Shown piece by piece: positions 37,556-47,547 of a stretch of DNA of 64,000 bases. The stretch is from the NCBI GenBank assembly GCA_003184365.1, contig NKYR01000034.1, positions 245,686-309,685 of the forward strand, read 5' to 3'. How positions within the stretch are numbered: the stretch's first letter is position 1; the number at the start of each line of letters is the position of its first letter. This DNA comes from Evernia prunastri. Lineage: Eukaryota > Ascomycota > Lecanoromycetes > Lecanorales > Parmeliaceae. The notes beneath the pieces are model-generated. The model was not told the DNA's origin. It was given only the letters and a program-made list of their open reading frames with translations, and searched no databases. The translations under genes were made by a program, and so were the position numbers.

Positions 37556-37969
37556 GATCCCACGTGTATATACTCTATGATACGATCATTATTTACGCAA
37601 TAAGAGCACCCTTTTTTGAAATTGACTTGATGTGCTTCGAAGACTTCTAATGATTCACGAAGCAGTTTTCAGACTGCGTGCTTGATCAATAATGTAAGTT
37701 TCGAGTAACATAAGAGAATACGCTTCCTGATCAAAATTCGGAAACGTTGCCACATTGTTTTCCTCGAGTCTTTCCAGTGTTTACGCCAAGCCCGCGAGGC
37801 GCCTCGCGCTTGCAGGTCCCACAACACGGCTCTCCTCTCTCCAACAGTCCAACTCATTTCTCTTAAAGCACCACCCCTCCACACCCACAACTTCCTTCTT
37901 GAGTATTTGACTTGCTCTCATCTATCCATAAAAACTCTTTCAAGACATCAGTCACACTCTGCAGTCAAC
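37556..37969. promoter_or_regulatory. Beta-tubulin promoter and 5' leader
   Basis: These 414 bases lie between the transporter stop and the tubulin ATG. They include a 16-bp perfect palindrome (37793-37808) and a CT-rich stretch near 37830-37930, consistent with a strongly expressed housekeeping gene. Confidence 0.55.
37793..37808. promoter_or_regulatory. 16-bp perfect palindrome upstream of beta-tubulin
   Basis: CGCGAGGC is followed directly by its reverse complement GCCTCGCG. It lies about 160 bases before the tubulin ATG. Such a symmetric GC-rich site could bind a dimeric factor; this is inference. Confidence 0.5.
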
Positions 37970-39750
37970 ATGCGTGAAATTGTACGTCGTCCTCCCACAC
38001 AAAAACAATTTTCCAAACGCGTCCTTGACTGTTTCCTCCCCCTCAGCCGACTGAGACCCACATAGCTGACCTTTGCTCTTGCTGGTGTATAGGTACATCT
38101 CCAAACCGGTCAATGCGTTAGTCTACTGTCTCGGACAACGTCAATAATCAGCTAACCAGGCCAGGGTAACCAAATTGGTGCTGCCTTCTGGTATATTCAT
38201 TTCTGAGTCCTTCTACGCGATAAGAGCATGCTCATGGGACTCAATACACAGGCAGACTATCTCTGGCGAGCATGGACTCGATGGCTCTGGCCAGTAAGTG
38301 AATACAAGGGGCAACGAAATTCTTAGAAAATCCCTGACCCGTTTTAGGTACAATGGAACATCCGATCTCCAGCTGGAGCGTATGAACGTATACTTCAATG
38401 AGGTAGTATGAGGATATCTCTCCTTACGATGATGTAGGACTCACTGGTTCGAAGGCGTCGAATAACAAATATGTCCCTCGTGCTGTCCTCGTCGATCTCG
38501 AGCCTGGGACCATGGATGCCGTCCGCGCTGGTCCTTTCGGTCAGCTCTTCCGGCCCGATAACTTCGTCTTTGGTCAATCTGGTGCTGGCAACAATTGGGC
38601 AAAGGGCCATTACACAGAGGGCGCAGAACTGGTGGACCAAGTCCTCGATGTTGTTCGGCGCGAGGCCGAAGGATGCGATTGCCTCCAGGGTTTCCAGATC
38701 ACGCATTCCCTCGGTGGTGGAACTGGTGCTGGTATGGGTACGCTGTTGATCTCAAAAATCCGTGAGGAGTTCCCAGACCGTATGATGGCAACATTCTCCG
38801 TGGTTCCGTCACCAAAGGTATCCGACACCGTTGTGGAGCCATACAACGCTACTCTATCCGTGCACCAATTGGTTGAGAACTCGGATGAAACCTTCTGTAT
38901 CGATAATGAGGTTGGTCAAATGCGTACCTCACACAGACACTTAAGGCCTGACATGTCATTCTAGGCGCTCTACGATATATGCATGCGCACCCTGAAGCTC
39001 TCCAACCCATCCTATGGAGATCTTAACCACCTTGTCTCCGCTGTTATGTCTGGGGTCACTACCTGTCTCCGTTTCCCTGGTCAACTCAATTCCGACCTTC
39101 GCAAATTGGCCGTCAACATGGTGCCGTTCCCCCGTTTACATTTCTTCATGGTTGGCTTTGCACCTCTCACTAGCCGTGGTTCTCACTCATTCCGTGCCGT
39201 CACTGTACCAGAATTGACTCAACAAATGTACGACCCCAAAAACATGATGGCCGCCTCGGACTTCAGAAATGGCCGATACCTGACCTGCGCTGCCATCTTC
39301 CGTGGTAAGGTCTCCATGAAGGAAGTCGAGGATCAGATGCGCAATGTTCAAAACAAGAATGCGTCATACTTCGTCGAGTGGATCCCCAACAACGTCCAGA
39401 CCGCTCTCTGCTCCATTCCTCCTCGCGGCCTGAAGATGTCGTCAACCTTCATCGGAAACTCGACCTCCATTCAGGAATTGTTCAAACGCGTTGGCGACCA
39501 ATTCACTGCTATGTTCCGTCGTAAGGCTTTCTTGCATTGGTACACTGGCGAGGGTATGGACGAGATGGAGTTCACTGAGGCCGAGAGCAACATGAACGAC
39601 TTGGTCTCCGAATACCAACAGTACCAGGAGGCTTCCGTTTCCGAGGGTGAGGAAGAGTAGTAAGTCTTGTCCACTGACTCCTCTTTCGAATTATGTCTAA
39701 CAGCCATTCTCTACAGCGAGGAGGAGCCTCCTGCCGAAGGCGAAGATTAA
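37970..39750 (+). CDS. TUB2: Beta-tubulin
   Basis: This is the microtubule subunit and benzimidazole target (benA/tub2). Eight exons close to 447 residues, the exact family length: 37970-37981, 38093-38116, 38165-38190, 38252-38293, 38348-38402, 38455-38910, 38965-39659 and 39717-39750. The first exons encode [12 protein letters not shown] and GNQIGAAFW, the usual fungal intron-rich 5' end. The GTP signature GGGTGAG and the tail [14 protein letters not shown] are present. Codons tied to benzimidazole response read His6, Phe167, Glu198 and Phe200, the sensitive forms. The final intron begins in the middle of a TAC codon, so that unspliced RNA reads TAG at 39658-39660 and would end the protein without its last 12 residues. 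Confidence 0.97.
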
Positions 39751-40983
39751 ATCAGGCGGATGATCGTCTGCCCTTACATTTCGCTTCAGTGAGAGCAACA
39801 GGGCGGTAGCATTAGCGATGCAATTCTCGCACGATTGATGTTGTTTACGTGGGTCAGACTGATTGTGTTTCTAGCGAAAAGATAGTGAAGCATGCGAGGC
39901 GATTAGCAAGGAATGAAGGCAAAGCCAGTGACATCGAAATTGCAGTACCAAAAGCTTGCTCCTTTTCAGCCTCTGGTACATCTCTTTCTTAAACCATGCT
40001 AATACGAGCCATTCTCCAATTCCATCCCCCTTCATAAATCCAGTCCCTGCTTCCACCTCCACACCCACATCCATTCCACTTCGTACAATCGACGCCGCTT
40101 TTATCCCTCAAGCTCTCCAGCGGCCCCAGTCTCACCCCTGCCATGTCATTCTGGACCGCGGTGCAACCTCACACTCGCCTCCATTCCCATCGCTATCGTC
40201 TAACCACAAAGGTTCGCGCAAGTGCGCACCCCTAGTGCTCATCCGCACCGTTCAGCGCGCATGACAAGTCTGACATCTGTGATTGCCGTTTGTTGGCATT
40301 GCGGCGCAGGGAGACCGCGCGGGGGGAAGGGGGGGATTCCTGGTTCCTGTAGCCATGTCAGTTTCAAGCGGGCGGGGCTGCTACAGTAGATGGATGGATT
40401 GAGCTCGAGAGATCTAAGGTGTTGGGTAAGCTGGTGGTGGACGGGGGCAAGGGCGCTGAGACGGAGGAGGTGGCGGTGATGGGATGGATGGATGGATGGA
40501 TGGATGGATGGATGTAGGGGGAGGTTGTGCTGCTGCGAGAGCTGTGATGCATAGCTGGAGTCTACCTAGTCGATCATGGCTTGGGCAGTGACACTTGTCG
40601 GCTGAACTAATGTGGAGGGAAATCATGATGGTGTCGGCCATCATTGGCTTCTCCATTCTCAGGTGTGTTAGTAGCCGGTTCTGGCCTCGTGGCTTCTGTC
40701 TCCTCTTGAAGTGCGGTCTCTCCGTCGACGCAGATTGTTATTCCACCTTTGCAAACGCTGGTAAGCTTATAGGACGGTTGAATTAATGGTTCCCATGGAT
40801 TGGTCAAAAAAATAGAGGCATCGTTGACGCCGAGAGAAACAACAAGACTGATGCGTAATGGATACAGCTGTCTTAGTGAATACAGTTGTCTGTTGGATGT
40901 CCCTGGTTTTCCAATCGTCCTCGAGATCCTCACCAATGACCCCAGAGGTCGGTTGTATCAAATCGAACTCCTTCAAGTTGATT
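39751..40983. other. Spacer between convergent TUB2 and CUS2
   Basis: The 1.23 kb contain GC-rich and G-rich runs near 40310-40340 and a GGAT microsatellite. No gene is recognised. The two 3' untranslated regions fall here. Confidence 0.5.
40481..40515. repeat. GGAT tetranucleotide microsatellite
   Basis: About eight tandem GGAT units are read directly, in the spacer beyond beta-tubulin. Confidence 0.92.
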
Positions 40984-42554
40984 TCACTCATTCGCAGCAC
41001 CAGAATCTTCCTCTAGCCAGGTCCCAAACTGGTCCAATCGCCTGCCTTCTTCCCCAGCCCCTTCTTCTTCGATTGCAGCAGCTTTCTTCTCGCTCGACTT
41101 CTTGAACTTTTCATTCCCATCCGCGATGTAGGCTTCGACGACCATGCTGGAGAAGTGGCGGCCGTTCATGACCTTCATCCAAAAAGCAGTGTCAGTAAAC
41201 CAGTGTACTCTGCTTGGGCTTTATGGGTATGTTTTTGGTCATTGGTCGCAAGATTAGGAAGGGCAACATACTTTTACGCACTCATTAGCCGCCATAGCAT
41301 TACCGTACCGCACGCTCACTACACCATCGGTCTCCTTGTCGAAGAGAACGACATTGGTGACTTCGCCCATCTTAGCGCATTCTTCTCGGATATCTTCTTT
41401 GATGTCGAGGATGGCTGCCGGGTCTTCCTATAGGTGGGTGTCAGAAATTGCGTAGACTGATATAAGGGAGGCAGTGGACTAACCTCGAGCTCCTTGAGAG
41501 TGAACAGATGTTTCAGTATAACCACTTTATCCCACCGTGAGCTGGTGTCCTGAATAGCTTGTGGGTCATCATCGTCCCAATCTGCGAGTTTACTGCTGAT
41601 GGTCAGCAGTGCCATTCCTCAAACTTGCCAGGAAGTAGCGCCCTACTTGTTCAACTTCTGCGTCTTTTTGATGATCTTCTTTTTATCCTTCATGTTACTC
41701 TTCGCTGGGGCGTCCTTCTGGGCTTTATAACTAAAATCCGCGGCGGCGACCTTCATTTTTTGCCCATCACCCAGCCTAAACTCGGTATCATCCAGTAGTT
41801 GTATCGCCAAATCCACGCTCTCGGCTCGGAAATAGAGTACGAGGGCGTCTCCTTTGAAGTTCCCATCGTCATCCATGTACAGCTTGATGCGAGGCTTACC
41901 ACGGTCGATTTCTTCGGCAATAACGCCGCAGCGTGAGAAGACGTCGTGGACTTCTTGAACGGTAGTATCGAGTGGAAGCGAGGTTACGTAAACGGCAGTG
42001 TTTTTGCGTTCCCGGGTTTCTGGGGCGGGCTTTACCTTCTTGGTGTTTACTCGGCCACCTGTCTCCTGTCCCATGGGTTCGACATCAGTTTCCTGTAGTA
42101 GAAGGAATTCTTCCACAGTAAGATGAATTGGGTCGATGTTGGTCCTTACATCTTCGCCATTTGTATAAACCTGCTTCTTCCTCTTCTTCCCCGCCTGTGC
42201 CGGCTCCGACTCATCCACGCCTTCCACAGCGTAAGCCGCTCTTTGCTGCTCCATTAAAGCATCGTCCAACTGTAAACCCAACAACGACCGAGCATGCAAT
42301 TAGAATCCGCCATCCTGACCATAGCTTGCATGGGCACCCTCATATATACGTAGGGGTTGAGGGCGTACCACTGGAACCCATCTCTTCAACGCATCATCGA
42401 ATTCGAACTCTCCGCCATTGTCTGCTTCGAGAATGAACTTATTGGCGACCTTGGAGAAGGAAACGCGTGAGTCTGCGTCGAATTCTTCGGGGTTTTGTGG
42501 GAAGTTGGAGAGGGGTGGGGCAGGTGAATGGTCTGGGGACTCGGTGCTAGCCAT
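40984..42554 (-). CDS. CUS2: U2 snRNP-associated splicing factor Cus2/Tat-SF1
   Basis: This is a nuclear RNA-binding protein that helps U2 snRNA folding and prespliceosome assembly. Five exons, 42554-42369, 42269-41647, 41592-41484, 41427-41272 and 41172-40984, close to 420 residues. The first RRM covers about residues 155-250 (NTAVYVTSLPLDTTVQEVHDVF, then KGDALVLYFRAESVDLAIQLLDD). A basic linker ends KDKKKIIKKTQKLN, and a second, UHM-type RRM covers about 300-400 (KVVILKHLFTL, VTNVVLFDKETDGVVSVRYGNA, MNGRHFSSMVVEAYIADG). The tail is acidic and Trp-containing (DQFGTWLEED). The start is the ATG at 42554; the in-frame sequence further upstream has other ATGs but lacks conservation. Confidence 0.88.
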
Positions 42555-43051
42555 GATTGCAAGAACTTTCTGGTTTCGAAGGTGCTTGAAAGTCAAGCCT
42601 TGGAAGCCGAGATACTCGTCAGTGAGACTGGTAAGGATCGCGAGTTCATGTAAGTTGTAACTCATTCGACTGGGAGAGTGCCTACCTCGGCTAATTTTCT
42701 CGCGCCTGCCAATCAGACAACACCTTGGGGGGAGCTCGGAGAAATCTCGTGAGCGGTGCTGCAAGATATATGATATCGGACTTATTAATGTGAGCGAGAA
42801 AACTAGACATTAAAGCATTGGGCAGAACGCTACTGTGTCAAAGGTATAGTATAGGAGCGCATATATAGTCCGTGAATTACGATACACAACTGCAACCCCT
42901 CGCGCTTCATATCGCCACATATCAGCATATTTCATGCCAAACGAAGACACTGCGCCCTCAGTCCCACCAGCAATTCCAAGGCGGCGTCATAGACCCTTCC
43001 AAGTGATTAAAGAAAACTCCACAGTCGTAAAAACATATCACGAAGTAAAAG
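42555..43051. other. Intergenic region between MEP2-type gene and CUS2
   Basis: About 500 bases form the CUS2 promoter and the 3' region of the ammonium transporter, both minus strand. In-frame ATG codons upstream of the chosen CUS2 start (for example 42664) may form an N-terminal extension or leader ORF. Confidence 0.45.
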
Positions 43052-43109
43052 CTAGCCGTTGATACCCATCGACTTGAGACGCTTGACTAGCTCACGGCCG
43101 CTGGCGTAC
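43052..43109 (-). other. Alternative terminal exon of the ammonium transporter
   Basis: A CCAATGCAG acceptor at 43110 is followed by 19 codons ending RLKSMGING and a TAG stop at 43052. Joined to a GTATGT donor at 43215-43214, it keeps the transporter's frame and replaces the last 41 residues by 19 others, total 442 residues. The same ground is read through in the unspliced form. Both signals are strong by eye. Confidence 0.4.
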
Positions 43110-44834
43110 CTGCATTGGTATCTCATCAGACGATTGAGAAAAGTTCTTCTCATGACCATGAACTATGGGGGAGTCTTGGTGGCCCGAATACTTTGACTCG
43201 TTGTCGTCGACATACGCATCGCCGTTGATGACGTCTCGCATAAGCTCAACATAATCGTAAGCAAATTCGCCAATCTCGGCATCGTCCATGCCTAGGACCT
43301 CAGCTTCTTCACTTGCACGTAGTCTTAGGCCTGGAATAAGGTTCATGAGGAAGAGAATGACACAGGAGCCACCGAATGAGTAGGCGAAACCGGAAACAGA
43401 GTCAGCGAGTTGGTAGGCAAGCTGAATCCAGTGGTGATTGAGCCATCCCCCAGAGATCACTGTGAAGCCATCCAGATGTGCTATGTAATCACTAAAGCAG
43501 TGTTAATACTTGGACACTTTATACGGAGGGGGTGGTACGTACGCTGCAAAGAAGCCTGTGCAGAGATTGCCGACGAGACCACCGATGGCGTGGACGGCGA
43601 AGATATCCAGAGCATCGTCAATGCCAAGGAGAAACTTGATCTTCGTACCGTAATTACAGGCGCATCCTGCAAGAACACCGTATATCACAGCGGACCAAGC
43701 TGGCACGTAGCCAGATCCTGGAGTGATCGCAACCAAGCCTGCAACGACTCCAGAACAGAATCCGACAGCCGACCACTTCCTTTCGAGTCTGTAATCCAGC
43801 AAGCACCATGTCACTCCTCCAACGGAAGCGGCGAGGTTGGTGACAACCGCGGCCATGACAGCACGCATGCTTGCGCTCAATGCCGAACCTGCATTGAAGC
43901 CAAACCATCCAACCCAAAGAAAGACAGTCCCAATGATGATCTGAGTCACATTGTGTGGTCGGAAATTCAACTCATGGGTCCCGTGTCCCCTTCTCTTTCC
44001 AAGCATAAGCGAATATGCTAGAGCAGCAGACCCGGATGAAATATGCACGGGGGTGCCACCAGCAAAGTCGAGACCACCCATAGACGCTACCCAACCATGA
44101 GGATTCCACGTCCAGCAAGCGATAGGGTCGTAGATGACAGTGGCCCAGACCAGCATGAAAATAACACAGGGAAGCATACGGCCTCTCTCTGCAACAGCAC
44201 CAACGGCGAGAGCCACGCTACACATGAGACGTCAATACGCTTAATCATATGGGACATGGAGGATGTCATCGTACGTGATAGCGGCAAACATGCCCTGGTA
44301 CACGGCGAACAAGAGATCCGGGATCCTGTGGCTACCAACGGACGGTGCTGCTAAAGTATTCCGAAAGCCAATGTTTTCGAGATTGCCAATATATTTGCCC
44401 GCCGAGTGTGAGAATGTGAGAGAGTAGCCCCAGAAGAACCATTGGAACGATGTGACGGCAGTGGCCATCATCGAGAGCCATATTAGGGAGAGCGCGGATT
44501 TCCTTCGCGCGAGTCCGGAGTAGAAGAACCTTACACCGACATTAGTCTTGGAAGGCATCGGAGTGGATGAGCTATCCAAGGACATACCCAACGCCAGGAA
44601 TCATAAGTAAGACGAGGGCCGTGGACGTGAGCATCCAAGCGATATCGCCGGCCTAAGATTGTCAAGGGAGTCAGTGGCGGCGATCAAATAGGCTGGGAGG
44701 AGGAATACCTCATAGTGAACATTGAGATCCTGGATGAGCGAATTCCCACCGGTGGGTATGGTTTCATTGTATGGGACCAGGGCGGTGTAATTGAGAGCGT
44801 TCAGGTCAAACCCTTCCACCACAGGATCGGACAT
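43092..44834 (-). CDS. MEP2: High-affinity ammonium transporter, Mep2/MepA type
   Basis: This plasma-membrane ammonium permease of the Amt/Mep family has 11 helices. Exons are 44834-44709, 44652-44588, 44529-44275, 44217-43543 and 43491-43092, giving 464 residues. Recognisable parts are GVGFFYSGLARRKSALSLIW, the family signature LDFAGGTPVHISSGSAALAY and IFAVHAIGGLVGNLCTGFFA. Both pore histidines (VHIS near residue 207 and AVHA near 355) are present. In fungi this twin-His pair is the mark of Mep2-type transporters, which can also signal nitrogen state, whereas Mep1/3 types have Glu at the first place. The cytosolic tail has GEFAYDYVELMRD. Three GATA-factor sites lie about 600 bases upstream. 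The tail may be alternatively spliced (see 43052-43109). Confidence 0.92.
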
Positions 44835-45423
44835 GTTGTTCAACGATATTCCAAAGGCGGCTCACACGTCGAGGCCTTGAGTGAGATGAAGGTCCTGACG
44901 GAGTGAGAATGATGTTTGCGCGTAGCCCTCGTAAGCAGCTCAGGGAGTACTGTGTAGTTGCTAGAGTAGTTTGAAAGTTCAATCCAGATCGGAGAGTGGG
45001 GAGGGCAGGAGGTGTGACTTGTCCCGGAGTACCTAAAGTATCGTTGGAGCGGGTCAAAGTCCTTCGCGCTTAATTGGAGAATAGGCCTGCGCAGATCACG
45101 GGAGATGAGGCAGGCAGGGTGTGGGAGGGTTTTTGGAGATTGGCTACTTGAAAGTCTATCTCACATGAAAATTATAATTTTAATTAAACTGTACTCGTAC
45201 TGACACTGTAATTCATTTTATTTAACAGTACCACCACCCTATCTTAATAATAATTCATCAATAATAATACAATCAACGGTCAGTCATCATGTCATGCTTA
45301 CTAGAATGTCACACAGTCTTCTGTCAATGTTTTAGTCAACGGTTTATTACTAGGTATATTTCTCACGGCAACCGAGCGTTGATGCCGAGGTACCTACTCT
45401 AAATCTATGCTCGGTTTTGAATG

Positions 45424-45468
45424 TGATAGTGATGGATCACGATGAATAAATAATGATAGAGAAGATAG
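45424..45468. promoter_or_regulatory. Cluster of three HGATAR sites (AreA/NIT2-type)
   Basis: TGATAG at 45424-45429, TGATAG at 45454-45459 and AGATAG at 45463-45468 fit the HGATAR consensus of fungal nitrogen GATA factors. They lie 590-635 bases upstream of the ammonium transporter, a gene class normally under AreA control. The link is inferred. Confidence 0.5.
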
Positions 45469-45992
45469 GCTTATATTATTATTATTATAGGCTTGCATGA
45501 GGCGGAAAATCAAAAGCTTCAAGGCGTTCAATCAGAAGCTTGAAAAAACGCCAAGAGAGTGACCCTAAAGTAAAAGTACTTTACTTTGGTTTTATCTTCT
45601 GCAGGCACAACCGTGATCCTCGCTCGCTTGGCGTGGGGCCAGAATTTCGGAAATGTGCCAAGGAGACAGCCGACGAGAAACTCTCCCTGCTCCAATCTTT
45701 TTTCTCCCTTTGCCTCGCTCTGACATTATCTCCTCCTTCACACGCGATCTTTTTCAAAAGTACACTGATAATGAACCATAGTCGAGTACTCAGATGTTCA
45801 TCGTGTTTCATCGCTAAAGCTACTGCTCCATACTTGTGATACTTCTGATGGGTAGCATCCATCAACGTCGAAGGAGTCCCACCCTATGGAATCCTTCCGA
45901 GATCGTCGCATTGCATATGGACACCTGAAAGATTCGGCCAAAGGCACCACAGAGCTTGCATCAGACCACTCAATGACCAAGTCCCATCTGCC

Positions 45993-46249
45993 ATAGCCTA
46001 TTTGATATCTGATCAACGACCCCTTTCGTCGAGCCCCTCAATTTGCAGACTGTAAGAGCCGGGCAGCGGGTGCTTGCATCCGCTGACGCATTTGACATAT
46101 CTCGCTTGGATCTTAACGGAGACGTTACAATGATTGCAGCAGCAGAAAGGGGCATCCGAGGGAAGACTTACTACCCCACTGCGATCTTGCTGTCTCAGCG
46201 GGATTTGACTCGAGCAATCCTGCCTAGACTTGCTGCCACATGTGCTTAG
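45993..46249 (+). other. Unassigned open frame
   Basis: About 85 codons are open, with the first ATG at 46043 and protein-like segments such as DISRLDLNGDVTMIAAAERG and TYYPTAILLSQRDLTRAI. No intron partner or family was found. It may be a gene remnant or chance. Confidence 0.2.
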
Positions 46250-47547
46250 GCATACTCTAGGTGTCTAGATATTTCAACCAAAGGACATCGAGGACGTTTG
46301 GAAAAACGTCTCTTACACGAGCTCGTCAAATGTCGAGTCATGTTGTAAGTTCTGGGCTTGGCAAGGTTGGTCTAGAGCTCGCAGGTGAATTCGTACGTTC
46401 GTTGTATGGCCATCTACTGCTGCAGCGTCCTAGCTCACAAACTTTTGCGGCTTTCCTTGCTTCAATTGTCCAACGATACTTCTGCAGGCTTGTCTGCTGT
46501 GTCTGCTATGTTATACCGCGTGATTTGGTCATGAACGAAATCGACAATCAAGACCGATACATCATGGAACAGTGATGAAGCCACGAAACCTCAGCATCTT
46601 AGCGCATTTGCTACTTAAGCTGTAACGTAAATTTCAGATTGGGTGAGACGGAGGCGTCACTCACATGAGTCTGGACTTTGGCGAATGATTTTCCATTAGA
46701 GGAGCAGCTTCTGCAGCAAATTATCGAGGTACAAACAACGATTGAAGAATTATTCACACATTTCTGTGGAGCTTGGAGAACCAGCGCCCATTGTGTACTG
46801 CTGCAAATTTGGAAGATCCTACAGATAGAAATTTCATGGCTGGTCCATTCCCGCAAAGGCTCCAGGTCGCGCGACCTGGGCATACTCTACATAGAAATTT
46901 GGTACAAACCTTTCATAAGGTAGGCATAGTTTAACATGAAAAGCATGAAGCCCATTGTCGAGCCTGTTATTCGGGTAAAAGGGCATTGCAGTTACGTTCA
47001 TGTCCAAGTTTCTTCCAGCGCAAAAGGGCAGACTGCGAGACTGTCTGTTCTGCTGTCGTAATTAGTCCGATAATACCTGGCTCCAATTATAGACTGGCTG
47101 ACAGATAGATGGGTTTATGGTGTAGGTAGCTTGGTACCCCTTGCATCGTGGTGAGATGGTATTTGTGGGGAAGGATGGGAAAGGATGGAAGTTAATAATG
47201 TCCGAACCTTGGCCATGACAACAACCAAAACCGGCATTTTACGTGCCGTAGTGGCTTTCATCATGTCGTACTCGTAGAGACGGCCTTTCTCGCTTTGAAA
47301 AAAATGCAACTATCATTAAATATCATATTATATTTTGATAATATCTCTCCTAATCATTTCTTCTAAAGGAAACCCTCCTTTTATTCATCATTATGATGGA
47401 GTTCTTCTCTCAGCTGCACAACCTTTGACGAAAAGAAAAGAACGAACTCGTCGTTGACTTTTCTTACACGTAGATCTTGAGATCTCACAAACGTGGCTAC
47501 AAACCTTTTTCCGCCGTAGCTGTGGCTCAAATTGCTTGGCAACAATA

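Larger units (their letters stand above)
44835..47547. other. 2.7 kb divergent region between ammonium transporter and MAPKKK
   Basis: It includes an AT-rich segment (45160-45500), a cluster of GATA sites, and an open frame at about 45993-46249 (plus strand) listed separately. No known gene was recognised. The part next to 47548 is the MAPKKK promoter. Confidence 0.45.
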
